Assembly (NCBI GenBank): GCA_937989585.1
Contig: CALKRW010000062.1
Coordinates: 45,551-109,550, forward strand
From: an uncultured Porphyromonadaceae bacterium
Lineage (GTDB): Bacteria; Bacteroidota; Bacteroidia; Bacteroidales; Muribaculaceae
DNA length: 64,000 nucleotides
Direction of reading: 5' to 3'
In this document: in pieces, positions 9,351 through 18,267 of the stretch
How the letters are laid out: each line of letters opens with the position of its first letter
Numbering within the stretch: the first letter of the stretch is position 1
Program-made: the position numbers and the translations under genes
Notes under the pieces: generated by a model
What the model saw: only the letters and a program-made list of their open reading frames with translations
Databases searched by the model: none
What the model was told of the DNA's origin: nothing

Positions 9351-10430
9351 ATGACAGGTAAAAGACTGCAACAGCGAATCTTGATGGTTTCTCCGATGCC
9401 TCCGGCAATGGGTGGCATTTCGGTGAGCACATCGCGTCTGCGTGATAATCTTATGGCAGATGGCTATGATGTCGACTTTTATAATGTGCAGCCACACATC
9501 AAATATTTGCCTCATAAATTGAGCCTGTTGGTAAATATGCTGTGGATGCCTTTTTATATTCTGTTTCACAAACGCTATGATATAATTCATTTTCATGTGT
9601 CGGGAAGTGCCCGCCGCAGATTTGTGGCTAAATTCAGATGGATTTTTAAAGGCGCCCGTACCGTGATGACTAATCATGGCGATGTCGACAGATTCGTTCA
9701 TGAGCGAGGCATGACAGAGGTCCTGAAAAAAATGGACCGTCTGATATGTGTGCGTGCCGGCGATGTTGCGAAACTTGACGAGTCATTGCGCGGGCGTTCT
9801 GTTGAAATCCCTGCATTTATTATGCCGAAAAAGATCACTGACGCATCTTTGCCTGAAGACTTAAAAAGTTTTATGTCAGAAGTCAAATCGCGACATATTC
9901 CTTTAATAGTACATAATGGCCTGATTGTCATAGATGAGTACGACGATTTGTATGGCTTTAGTGACATTGCGGATGTTTTTGATGTCTTGTCTGAGCGAAA
10001 CATGGAATTTTCTGCGTTGGTTGTTGTCAATGATATAATCCTGAATGCTTCACAAAAACAATTTGTGGAAAAAATAATCAAACGCTGTGAGAGACATAAA
10101 ATGGTTAAGGTCTGCACGTTTACGCAGTTCTCTCTTTTGCCGGTGTTCGCTTCGCCTGATGTGATTTATGTCAGGCCGACCAAAACTGATGGAGATTCCC
10201 TGTCGGTCCGTGAGGCATTGGCTCTCGGCGCCCGCGTTGTTGCAAGCAATGTCGCTCCTCGTCCTGAAGGCACGGAGGTTTACGAATTTTCCGAAGGCAG
10301 TAAGGCGCTTTCCGAGACAGTAGTCAGGGTTATGGGTGATATTCATTCCTCAAAGGCAAAAAGTAACGTCTCTCATGATTATTATGAGGACATAAAGAAC
10401 GTATATAACTCATTGGAAGAGTTTAAATAA
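9351..10430 (+). CDS. Glycosyltransferase, GT4-like
   Basis: This 359-aa protein has a GT-B layout: an N-terminal motif MVSPMPPAMGGISVSTSRL, an FHVSGSARRRFVAK segment typical of polysaccharide-locus GT4 enzymes, and a degenerate C-terminal motif GDSLSVREALALGARVVAS, where the first Glu of the E-x7-E pair is replaced by Asp. It probably adds one residue of the repeat unit. It has its own upstream promoter and is 7 nt before the CapK-like gene. By eye, this gene is more A/T-rich than the wza-wzc part of the locus. Confidence 0.8.
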   Translation: MTGKRLQQRILMVSPMPPAMGGISVSTSRLRDNLMADGYDVDFYNVQPHIKYLPHKLSLLVNMLWMPFYILFHKRYDIIHFHVSGSARRRFVAKFRWIFKGARTVMTNHGDVDRFVHERGMTEVLKKMDRLICVRAGDVAKLDESLRGRSVEIPAFIMPKKITDASLPEDLKSFMSEVKSRHIPLIVHNGLIVIDEYDDLYGFSDIADVFDVLSERNMEFSALVVVNDIILNASQKQFVEKIIKRCERHKMVKVCTFTQFSLLPVFASPDVIYVRPTKTDGDSLSVREALALGARVVASNVAPRPEGTEVYEFSEGSKALSETVVRVMGDIHSSKAKSNVSHDYYEDIKNVYNSLEEFK

Positions 10431-10437
10431 AACGATT

Positions 10438-11802
10438 ATGAACGTTGACAATCATGCACAGCAGCCCCCAAGGCCGCCATTTTATAAAAAAATATTTTGG
10501 CTTGGAAATGCGGGCTGCCGTTTTGTTCTAGATTGGGCCAGGTTGTATTTTACTCTCAGGACTGAAGATTCTGCCCGCAGGTGGCAGTACAGGCATCTGA
10601 AGCGTCTTATTGAACATGCCTGGGATAACGTGCCTTTCTACCGTCAGTATTGGGAGGCTTCGGGTTTCAACCCTTCAATGTTCAGGACTCTTGATGACAT
10701 GCGTCTGATTCCGGTAGTTGACAGAAACATGCTTATTGCCCATCGCGATGAGTTTATTGCCCGTGGTACGGATATGTCACGGATGGCGATGATAACGACA
10801 GGCGGTACAACAGGTATGCCGATGGAATTTTACATAGACAATTATACGGCGCGAGCAAAGGAGCAGGCGCACCAGATGTATGCGGCATGGCATGTCTGGG
10901 GTTACCGGCAGGGTCTTGACCGTTGTGTGACTCTGCGTGGCGCACGCATTTCTCCAGACCTGATTGAAAAGGGAATCTTCTGGAAGAAATCCGACAGGGA
11001 CAGAGGTATAGTAATGTCTTCATTCCATCTTTTGGATGCCAATTATGAGGCATACATGAAAAAGATCAGGGAAACACGTCCGCGTTTTATCCGTGGCTAT
11101 CCTTCGTCGGTCGTTGCCCTCTGCCGGCTTATGAAGGCACATGATGAACATGGAATACCGGGATTGAAAGGCGTGCTGTGTTCGTCTGAGACCATTTATG
11201 ACTGGCAGCGTAATCTTGTCAGGGAAGTCCTCGGTGTGGAAATCTATAGTTCATACGGACACACAGAGAAGGCTGTATGGGCGTTCGAGCGCGATGGAGA
11301 ATTGTTATTCCCTCCACGTTACGGCTATGCGGAATTTGTTGATGATGACTTCAATCCAATAAAAGAACCTGGAGCCACCGGTCAGATTCTGGCGACAGGT
11401 TTTGGTCTGGACCATTTCCCGTTAATACGTTACATGACCGATGATATCGCCGAAGTAGGAACTCCTAGACCCGGTTTCCCTCAGGTCGCGCGACGCATAC
11501 TGGGCCGCAAACAGGAATTTGTCATCGACCGAAAAGACAATTGCGTGCCGTTCACATGCGCTGATGAGGTTTTCTGGGGGCTTGACGATGTCGTGGCATA
11601 TCAATATGTACAAGAGGAACCCGGTAAATTGACCATCAAAATACAGACAAAGGAAAAATTTGACGAGAGTCATGCTGAGACTATCTCAAAGATGGCTTCC
11701 GATATGTTTGTGGACTTCGATATAAAGATAGAGCATGTCGCAGATATACCGAAGACTAAGGCCGGAAAATTCAGATATCTTATCCAAAATATCAAGATAT
11801 GA
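10438..11802 (+). CDS. CapK/PaaK-like adenylate-forming enzyme of a polysaccharide locus
   Basis: This 454-aa protein belongs to the phenylacetate-CoA ligase (PaaK)/CapK branch of the ANL superfamily. The AMP-binding phosphate loop TTGGTTGMP is near residues 118-126, SSYGHTEKA is an A5-like motif, and the C-terminal domain ends with TKAGKFRYL, which supplies the expected Lys. Family members activate a carboxylate as an acyl-adenylate; in capsule loci (CapK) the acceptor is thought to be a sugar, but this is poorly characterised. The last 4 nt overlap the start of an arginase gene (ATGA at 11799-11802), so the two are probably co-translated. Confidence 0.82.
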   Translation: MNVDNHAQQPPRPPFYKKIFWLGNAGCRFVLDWARLYFTLRTEDSARRWQYRHLKRLIEHAWDNVPFYRQYWEASGFNPSMFRTLDDMRLIPVVDRNMLIAHRDEFIARGTDMSRMAMITTGGTTGMPMEFYIDNYTARAKEQAHQMYAAWHVWGYRQGLDRCVTLRGARISPDLIEKGIFWKKSDRDRGIVMSSFHLLDANYEAYMKKIRETRPRFIRGYPSSVVALCRLMKAHDEHGIPGLKGVLCSSETIYDWQRNLVREVLGVEIYSSYGHTEKAVWAFERDGELLFPPRYGYAEFVDDDFNPIKEPGATGQILATGFGLDHFPLIRYMTDDIAEVGTPRPGFPQVARRILGRKQEFVIDRKDNCVPFTCADEVFWGLDDVVAYQYVQEEPGKLTIKIQTKEKFDESHAETISKMASDMFVDFDIKIEHVADIPKTKAGKFRYLIQNIKI

Positions 11803-12680
11803 ATATAGACCTTATTGCAATGCCAATATGTCTTGGCAGCGGACGGAAGGGTGCGGAATTAGGTCCGGATGTTCTTCTGGATGCAGGAGTGGAGCAATGG
11901 TTGAGCCCGCATCAGGTTCATCGGAAATATGTGCATGTCAGTCCCCGGAAGTTTTCATCTTCGGAGGATGTGGTGGCCAATATACGCGAGATTGCCCGCG
12001 AGGTCGCTCCGTTGCGCGAAACTGTCGCGGATTCTCTTCGTAAAGGACATTTGCCTGTGATTCTTGGTGGTGACCATTCTCTTACATGGGGGTCGCTCGC
12101 CGCGACGCTTGATGTTTATGAAGATGCCTGGTGCGTATACATTGACGCACATGGAGATATCAATACTCCGGAACAATCCCCTTCCGGACATGTTCACGGC
12201 ATGCACCTGTCTTTTCTTACCGGAATCCGTCCGGCAGTAAAGGAGGCCCCGGAATACATGCATAGAAATATTCCGTGTGAACGTTTTAAATTTATGGCGA
12301 CACGTTCACTGGATGAATGTGAACGAAGTGAGGCCCAACGCTTTGGACTTGATATCACATCATCGGCGGAAATACGTGAACGCGGAATTGAGGATGTCGT
12401 TGAAGATCTCCGGCACTGGCTTGAGAACAGTTCGGTTGAAAAAGTGCATCTGAGTTTTGACATAGATGCTGTGGATCCGCTTTATGCACCCGGGACCGGT
12501 GTCCCCGTTCCTCATGGCTTAAAGCCGGAAGAGGCTCAGGCGTTGATTGAGGCTATTATGTCTTCGGGACGGGTGGTGACAATCGATATGGTGGAATTCA
12601 ATCCGTTGCTTGATCGTCAGGGCGCAACTTTAGAAGTCTGGCATAAACTTTTCGGGTCGTTGTCACGTGCTCTATTATGA
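11799..12680 (+). CDS. Arginase-family ureohydrolase
   Basis: This 293-aa protein has the complete binuclear-Mn site: GGDHS (90-94, His93), DAHGD (Asp116, His118, Asp120) and SFDIDAVDP (Asp221, Asp223). Residues that arginases use for substrate are also present: Asn122, Ser129 and His133 in the loop after DAHGD, and Glu266 in DMVEFNP. The usual Asn of the SGN motif is His131. The N-terminus (GSGRKGAELGPD) is arginase-like, not agmatinase-like. It probably hydrolyses arginine or an arginine-like guanidino compound to urea. Location in a polysaccharide locus, coupled to a CapK-like enzyme, is unusual. Confidence 0.85.
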   Translation: MNIDLIAMPICLGSGRKGAELGPDVLLDAGVEQWLSPHQVHRKYVHVSPRKFSSSEDVVANIREIAREVAPLRETVADSLRKGHLPVILGGDHSLTWGSLAATLDVYEDAWCVYIDAHGDINTPEQSPSGHVHGMHLSFLTGIRPAVKEAPEYMHRNIPCERFKFMATRSLDECERSEAQRFGLDITSSAEIRERGIEDVVEDLRHWLENSSVEKVHLSFDIDAVDPLYAPGTGVPVPHGLKPEEAQALIEAIMSSGRVVTIDMVEFNPLLDRQGATLEVWHKLFGSLSRALL

Positions 12681-12704
12681 ATGATTACGCCATAGTCATG
12701 TCTG

Positions 12705-12736
12705 TTTGCAAAATAGTACGAAATTTTGTAACTTTG
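12705..12736 (+). promoter_or_regulatory. Bacteroidetes promoter before the fused dehydrogenase gene
   Basis: TTTG at 12705-12708 and TAACTTTG at 12729-12736 have a 20-nt spacer. The predicted start is near 12743, leaving a ~100-nt untranslated leader before the ATG at 12843. This starts a second sub-operon of the locus. Confidence 0.7.
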
Positions 12737-12842
12737 TGCGTGTTAACAGTATTAGTATGACTGACTTTATGATGTTTTCAAGTACCTATGGACTTAATAC
12801 ATTATAAAGCAAAATAGTAAAGAGAAAAATACAATATAATAT

Positions 12843-14978
12843 ATGGAACAACTGACTCAGAAACTCGGATCCGGTGAAATGGTGATACAGGAACTTCCTG
12901 TACCGCAGTTGTCTGCCGGTATGGTCTTGGTAAAGAACCACTATTCACTTATTAGCGCCGGTACTGAGGGCTCGACCGTCAAGGCTGCACGCAAAAGTCT
13001 GATAGGCAAGGCCAAGGAACGTCCACAGCAGGTAAAGCAGGTGCTTGAGAAACTGCGCCAGCAGGGAATTGTCCAGACATATCGCGCTGTGATGAAGAAA
13101 CTTGACGCCTATTCGCCGCTGGGTTACAGTTCTGCCGGCGAGGTTATCGGCGTTGCCGATGATGTGACCGAGTTCAAGGTCGGTGATCTGGTAGCATGCG
13201 CCGGCGCGGGTTACGCCAACCACGCCGAGGTCGTCAGTGTTCCGAAGAATCTTTGTGTCAAACTTGCTCCCGATGCCGATCTTGCAAAAGCCTGCTATAA
13301 TACACTTGGTGCCATCGCACTCCAGGGTGTGCGTCAGGCCGACATGCGTCTGGGCGAGACTTGTGCCGTTATAGGTCTCGGGCTCATTGGTCAACTTGCC
13401 TGTCTCGAACTTCGTGCTTCGGGTGTGAATGTTATCGGTATCGATGTTTCACCCTCGGCAGTCAAGACCGCTGCGGAACATTGTTGCGATATCGCCTTCG
13501 CCCGCAATGAGCCCGGTATACAGGACCGTATTCTGGATTATACCGATGGCCGTGGTGTCGATGCTGTAATTATAGCCGCAGCCACCTCAAGCCTCGATCC
13601 GGTGAATTTTGCCGGAGCAATCAGCCGTCGCAAAGGCCGCGTTGTCGTCCTTGGCGCTGTTCCCACGGGCTTCGACCGTGAACCGGATTACTACAAGAAG
13701 GAACTCGAACTGCGTATGTCCTGTTCCTACGGGCCGGGTCGCTATGACCTTAACTACGAAGAAAAAGGTCTCGACTACCCCGCCGCCTATGTTCGCTGGA
13801 CCGAGAAGCGAAACATGCAGGCATTTCAGCATCTCGTTCATACCGGACGCATTGACCCTTCATATCTTACAACTCACGTCTTCAAATTCGAGGAGGCCCC
13901 CAAGGCTTACGATATTGTGCTTAAGCACACCGAGCCATTCCTCGGAATACTTCTGAAATACGATACGGCCAAAGACCACAAGGCCAATACGATTACATTC
14001 GGTGAGTTTACTCCGACAGGTGCCGTTGGCCTCGCTTTCATAGGTGCGGGCTCTTATGCCCAGGGCAATCTTCTCCCGAATCTTCCGGCGCCCGAACAGG
14101 CTTCGCGCATATGCGTGATGACTAATTCAGGGACCACTTCAAAGCGCGTCGCCGAAAAGTTCAAGTTCGCTAAATGCACCTCCGACGAGCGCGAGATACT
14201 CGATGACCCGAATGTCAACACGATCTTCATCGCAACGCGTCACGACACACACGCCAAATATGTCATCGATGCACTCAAGGCCGGAAAGAACGTCTATGTC
14301 GAGAAGCCTCTATGCCTGACTCTTGACGAACTTATCGAAATCGAGGCTCTGACCAAGGAGAAAGGCAAAGGTGTGATGATTGGTTTCAACCGTCGTTTCT
14401 CGCCATTTGCCCGGATGCTCAAAAAACGTCTCGGCTCAGGCAAGATGTCTATGATCTATCGCGTCAATGCCGGTTCAATTCCCTCTTCCAACTGGATTCA
14501 GGACCCGACAGTCGGCGGTGGACGCATTGTAGGCGAAGTCTGTCACTTCATCGACCTTATGGCCTATATGTGCGGTTCAAATCCGTTGAAGGTCAGCGCT
14601 CAGGCTTTGCCTGATCCCGAGGGACTCAACGACACGGTCAACATCACCGTAACTTTTGCCAACGGCTCGACCGGTGTGGTCGCATATTATTCCAACGGCT
14701 CTAAGTCTTTGCCTAAGGAATATTTCGAGGCGTATCACGCCGGTATCACAGGCATAATCCATGACTTCCGCCGCGCCGAGATTTACGGGCGTAAGGCTGA
14801 GAAAATGTCAAAAGCAAATCAGGACAAAGGTCAGCCGGAGATGATGCGACAGTTCTTCGAGTCGCTCAATGACGGCAAACTGCCCATACCTCTCGATCAG
14901 ATATTCTCGGTAACCAAGGCGACTTTCGCCGCCCTTGAATCTATTCGGGAGGATGGCATGCCTATTCTGATTCACTGA
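12843..14978 (+). CDS. Bi-domain oxidoreductase: zinc-type MDR dehydrogenase fused to Gfo/Idh/MocA dehydrogenase
   Basis: This 711-aa fusion has an N-terminal MDR (threonine/alcohol dehydrogenase-like) half (residues about 1-375) with its NAD-binding motif CAVIGLGLIGQLA near 178-190. The C-terminal Gfo/Idh/MocA half (about 390-711) starts with GLAFIGAGSYAQGN and carries EKPLCLTLDEL near 485. Such fusions are known in bacterial polysaccharide loci, often next to heparinase II/III-like genes, and presumably oxidise or epimerise a nucleotide sugar; the reaction is not established. Canonical structural-zinc cysteines are not obvious in the MDR half. One base separates its stop from the next gene. 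Confidence 0.85.
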   Translation: MEQLTQKLGSGEMVIQELPVPQLSAGMVLVKNHYSLISAGTEGSTVKAARKSLIGKAKERPQQVKQVLEKLRQQGIVQTYRAVMKKLDAYSPLGYSSAGEVIGVADDVTEFKVGDLVACAGAGYANHAEVVSVPKNLCVKLAPDADLAKACYNTLGAIALQGVRQADMRLGETCAVIGLGLIGQLACLELRASGVNVIGIDVSPSAVKTAAEHCCDIAFARNEPGIQDRILDYTDGRGVDAVIIAAATSSLDPVNFAGAISRRKGRVVVLGAVPTGFDREPDYYKKELELRMSCSYGPGRYDLNYEEKGLDYPAAYVRWTEKRNMQAFQHLVHTGRIDPSYLTTHVFKFEEAPKAYDIVLKHTEPFLGILLKYDTAKDHKANTITFGEFTPTGAVGLAFIGAGSYAQGNLLPNLPAPEQASRICVMTNSGTTSKRVAEKFKFAKCTSDEREILDDPNVNTIFIATRHDTHAKYVIDALKAGKNVYVEKPLCLTLDELIEIEALTKEKGKGVMIGFNRRFSPFARMLKKRLGSGKMSMIYRVNAGSIPSSNWIQDPTVGGGRIVGEVCHFIDLMAYMCGSNPLKVSAQALPDPEGLNDTVNITVTFANGSTGVVAYYSNGSKSLPKEYFEAYHAGITGIIHDFRRAEIYGRKAEKMSKANQDKGQPEMMRQFFESLNDGKLPIPLDQIFSVTKATFAALESIREDGMPILIH

Positions 14979-14979
14979 T

Positions 14980-16197
14980 ATGGCAGAGAATTTCGACAGA
15001 AATATTCTTGAAGCGTTCAAGGGGCTGCGTTCTTACTGCGAGAACGAGGACTTCCGGGGATGGGATCCGTATGACGGACTCAATTCACGGGTGTTCAAGG
15101 CCTTGCCTTTTGTCGGAAAATCTGCCATCTGCCGGCTTGTATGGATCCAACTCTTCAAGCGCAACCCGTTGAATCTGCGCAAGTTTCTTCTTGTCCCCAA
15201 ACAGTATAATGCCAAGGGGATCGGACTTTTCCTGCAGGGTTATTGCACTCTTTACAAGATGGTAAAAGAGAATGCGTCCCTTGCGGAAGATTTCGGCACG
15301 GTCGAAGAGTTGAAATACAAGATAGAATACCTCGGCAATCTTCTGTTGGAACTCCGCTCGCCGGGATTCAGCGGTGCGGCCTGGGGATATAACTTCCCTT
15401 GGCAATGTCGTAGGGAATTTCTCTTCCCGGCCGGTGAGCCTACTGTCGTTGCTACGAACTTCTGTGCGTGGGCTTTGCTTGATGCGGCAGAAATCCTGGG
15501 CAATGAAGAGTTCAGGAAAACCGCCCTGTCTTCTGCTGATTTCATACTTGATGATTTGCGCCGTACGCCACACAAGGGGGGACAGATCATATCATATTCC
15601 AAGATGCCCGGCAACGATACAATCTATAACGCCTCACTCTTGGGTAGCCGTCTGCTTGCGAGGATATGGAAGGAGACCGGACGGCAGGAATGTCTTGACC
15701 TTGCAAGAGCCTCCGTTGAGGCGTGTGTTTCCGATCAGCGATCCGACGGGTCATGGACATATGGCGTTAAGGCCGTAACCGGCTGGATTGACTCGTTCCA
15801 TACAGGTTACAATCTTGACGGGCTTATCGCCTATCATGAAATAACAGGTGATACACGTTTTGCCGATAACATCGAGAAAGGCCTGGAATACTACCTTGAG
15901 AATTTCTTCATGCCTGACGGCTCCCCTAAATACTACCACAACCGGCAATATCCCATAGACATACATTGTCCGGGCCAATTGGTGATGACGCTCAGCAGGC
16001 TCCATCGCTATGCGGATAACCGCGACCTCGTGAGGAAAGTCATGGACTGGACACTGCACCACATGCTTTCTCCTGACGGGTATTTTTACTATCAGGCAAA
16101 AAAAGGCATTTCGTCTAAAATCCCATATATGCGTTGGTCGAATGCATTTATGTTCTGTGCCTTGGCCACCATGCTTTCCGAAGAGTCTGAACTATGA
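14980..16197 (+). CDS. Alpha/alpha-toroid protein of polysaccharide loci (unknown function)
   Basis: This 405-aa cytoplasmic protein has no signal peptide. Repeated helical pairs with Trp/Gly turns (AAWGYNFPWQCRR, NFCAWALLDAAEIL, TGYNLDGLIAYHEITG, DGYFYYQ) suggest an (alpha/alpha)6 barrel as in glycoside hydrolases, lyases and C5-epimerases. Homologues in Bacteroidetes capsule loci are often mis-named delta-aminolevulinic acid dehydratase; no such active site is visible here. It is 1 nt downstream of the fused dehydrogenase. A link to uronic-acid modification or repeat-unit trimming is only inferred. Confidence 0.65.
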   Translation: MAENFDRNILEAFKGLRSYCENEDFRGWDPYDGLNSRVFKALPFVGKSAICRLVWIQLFKRNPLNLRKFLLVPKQYNAKGIGLFLQGYCTLYKMVKENASLAEDFGTVEELKYKIEYLGNLLLELRSPGFSGAAWGYNFPWQCRREFLFPAGEPTVVATNFCAWALLDAAEILGNEEFRKTALSSADFILDDLRRTPHKGGQIISYSKMPGNDTIYNASLLGSRLLARIWKETGRQECLDLARASVEACVSDQRSDGSWTYGVKAVTGWIDSFHTGYNLDGLIAYHEITGDTRFADNIEKGLEYYLENFFMPDGSPKYYHNRQYPIDIHCPGQLVMTLSRLHRYADNRDLVRKVMDWTLHHMLSPDGYFYYQAKKGISSKIPYMRWSNAFMFCALATMLSEESEL

Positions 16198-16210
16198 CGG
16201 ACGCTTGTGA

Positions 16211-16232
16211 GTGCCCTCGTACCGAGGGGTAC
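16211..16232 (+). terminator. Possible terminator after the toroid gene
   Basis: CCCTCG-TAC-CGAGGG (16214-16228) is a perfect 6-bp hairpin, extended imperfectly by GT/AC outside it, 17 nt after the stop codon. A T-rich stretch (GGTATTTTT) starts about 12 nt later, so termination may be weak. Confidence 0.4.
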
Positions 16233-16273
16233 TTTAGATGGTATTTTTAAAGACTGCTTGGGCAAGGAAAACC

Positions 16274-16304
16274 TTTGTTCTTTTTATAAAATTTCGTATC
16301 TTTG
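16274..16304 (+). promoter_or_regulatory. Bacteroidetes promoter of the ManNAcA gene set
   Basis: TTTG at 16274-16277 and TATCTTTG at 16297-16304 are 19 nt apart. The predicted leader (~50 nt) contains a small hairpin CCTCT-CAC-AGAGG (16321-16333) before the wecC ATG at 16361. Separate transcription of wecC-wecG-wecB is therefore likely. Confidence 0.7.
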
Positions 16305-16360
16305 CGCTATAATTCTAAATCCTCTCACAGAGGGTTTGAACAACTCACTGATTTATAGAT

Positions 16361-17566
16361 ATGAAAGCATGCTTCATGGGCCTTGGCTATATTGGCCTGC
16401 CCACTGCTATAATAGCCGCCGGACACGGAAACAAAGTAATCGGCGTTGACATAAATCCCGAAGTAGTCGCAAAAACCAATCGTGGGGAACTTCACATTAT
16501 AGAACCCGGACTGCAGGATCTGCTGAAAGAGGTTATTGCAGACGGTTCTTTCCATGCATCACAGACCCCCGAGGAGGCAGATGCATTCTTCATCGTCGTG
16601 CCCACACCCTTCAAGGGCGACCATGAGCCGGATGTATCCTATGTCGAGGCTGCAACCCGTGCTGTCATCCCTTATCTTCGTCCAGGCAATCTTTTCGTAG
16701 TCGAGTCCACCTCGCCCATCGGCACAACCGAGGCAATGGCTGAGATAATCTTCAAGGAGCGCCCCGAACTAAAAGGCAAGATATACATCGCATATTGTCC
16801 GGAACGCGTTCTTCCCGGTCATGTCATCTTCGAACTGGTTCATAATGACCGCGTAATCGGTGGTATCAATCCCGAGTCAACCGAAAAGGCCAAGGAATTC
16901 TACTCGACTTTTGTCCAGGGAACGCTTCACGAGACGAACACCCGTACGGCCGAGATGTGCAAACTCACCGAGAACTCGTCGCGTGACGTGCAGATAGCCT
17001 TCGCAAACGAACTTTCGCTCATCTGCGACAAGGCCGGAATCAATGTCTGGGAACTTATCTCGCTTGCCAACAAGCATCCCCGTGTAAACATCCTTCAGCC
17101 GGGCTGCGGTGTAGGCGGCCACTGCATAGCCGTCGATCCATACTTCCTCACCTCGATGTTCCCCGGCGAGGCTAAGATAATCGGTGATGCCCGTGCCATC
17201 AACAACTACAAGGCCCACTGGTGCGCCCAGAAGGTTGTCAATGCCATACTGCGTTTCAGGCTTGAGTTCGGACGAACTCCGGTTGTCGCCATGATGGGCA
17301 TGGCATTCAAGCCTGATATCGACGACCTGCGCGAAAGCCCCTCCCGCCACATCATAGATGAAGTGCTAGGCGAGAAACTTGATGCCGAGATACTTGTTGC
17401 GGAACCAAATGTCACAAGTTTCCCCGCCTATATCCTTACTCCTTACAACGAGGCGTTTGACCGTGCGGATATCGTTGTGATGCTTACGGCACACACACCT
17501 TTCCGCTCGCTCTCTTATCCCGAGAACAAGATTGTCCTCGACTTCTGCGGAATCTGGAAGAAGTAA
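16361..17566 (+). CDS. wecC: UDP-N-acetyl-D-mannosamine dehydrogenase
   Basis: This 401-aa UDP-sugar dehydrogenase oxidises UDP-ManNAc to UDP-ManNAcA with two NAD+. The Rossmann motif GLGYIGLPTA is at residues 7-16. The catalytic Cys is in the motif GCGVGGHCIAVDP near residue 255. A C-terminal nucleotide-sugar domain contains MGMAFKPDIDDLRESPS. Length and motifs match WecC/EpsD-type enzymes better than UDP-glucose dehydrogenase. The next gene starts 1 nt after the stop codon. Confidence 0.9.
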   Translation: MKACFMGLGYIGLPTAIIAAGHGNKVIGVDINPEVVAKTNRGELHIIEPGLQDLLKEVIADGSFHASQTPEEADAFFIVVPTPFKGDHEPDVSYVEAATRAVIPYLRPGNLFVVESTSPIGTTEAMAEIIFKERPELKGKIYIAYCPERVLPGHVIFELVHNDRVIGGINPESTEKAKEFYSTFVQGTLHETNTRTAEMCKLTENSSRDVQIAFANELSLICDKAGINVWELISLANKHPRVNILQPGCGVGGHCIAVDPYFLTSMFPGEAKIIGDARAINNYKAHWCAQKVVNAILRFRLEFGRTPVVAMMGMAFKPDIDDLRESPSRHIIDEVLGEKLDAEILVAEPNVTSFPAYILTPYNEAFDRADIVVMLTAHTPFRSLSYPENKIVLDFCGIWKK

Positions 17567-17567
17567 A

Positions 17568-18266
17568 ATGGAAAAAATCAAGTTAAGACAACTCGAGGTA
17601 TACCCTTTCGCCGACGCAGACAAACTTATTGACTTCGCCGATGCGAACAAAGGTATACTCGTTGCTGTCAATGCCTTGAAGATAGCGAACGCAAACGATG
17701 TAACAATACCCATTATCAACAACAACATAGCCTACTGCGATGGTGTCGGAGCAGTCAAGGCCGCACGTCAGAAAGGTGCCCGCGACTGTGCCAAGATTCC
17801 TGGATGCGAACTCTGGCTCCGTATCATCGACCGTTACCACGCAAGCAAGACATTCTATCTTGTCGGTGCATCTCCCAAGGTCCACGCCGCAGTAATAGAT
17901 AAACTCAAGAAGGAATATCCCAATATACGCATACTGGGACACCGCGACGGTTACATCAAGAGCGATGCCGAACGTAAGGCGCTGATTGACGATGTCGCCG
18001 ATAAGAAACCCGATGTTGTTTTTGTGGCAATGGGTTCTCCCAAGCAGGAAATACTTATGGCAGATATGCTTGCTCGCCACACTGCCATATATCAGGGACT
18101 CGGAGGCAGTTATGACGTGTATGTCGGCGCTGTTCCGCGCGCTCCCAAATGGTGGCTCGACCATAACCTTGAGTTCGCTTACCGTCTATTACGTCAGCCC
18201 AAGCGCATAGGCCGAAACCTCAAGTATATTCCCTTCGGCTGGTGGCTGCTTACCCATCAGTTCTAA
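17568..18266 (+). CDS. wecG: WecG/TagA/CpsF-family glycosyltransferase (ManNAcA transferase-like)
   Basis: This 232-aa protein is a GT26-type enzyme. I chose the ATG at 17568, 1 nt after the wecC stop; a longer reading inside wecC adds 12 unrelated residues. Family signatures are ITIPIINNNIAYCDGVGAV near 45-60, LVGASPKV, the core VFVAMGSPKQEI, and GLGGSYDVYVGAVPRAPKWW. WecG adds ManNAcA to lipid-linked GlcNAc and TagA adds ManNAc. Being placed between the dehydrogenase and the epimerase that make UDP-ManNAcA, a ManNAcA transfer role is likely. Confidence 0.85.
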   Translation: MEKIKLRQLEVYPFADADKLIDFADANKGILVAVNALKIANANDVTIPIINNNIAYCDGVGAVKAARQKGARDCAKIPGCELWLRIIDRYHASKTFYLVGASPKVHAAVIDKLKKEYPNIRILGHRDGYIKSDAERKALIDDVADKKPDVVFVAMGSPKQEILMADMLARHTAIYQGLGGSYDVYVGAVPRAPKWWLDHNLEFAYRLLRQPKRIGRNLKYIPFGWWLLTHQF

Positions 18267-18267
18267 A

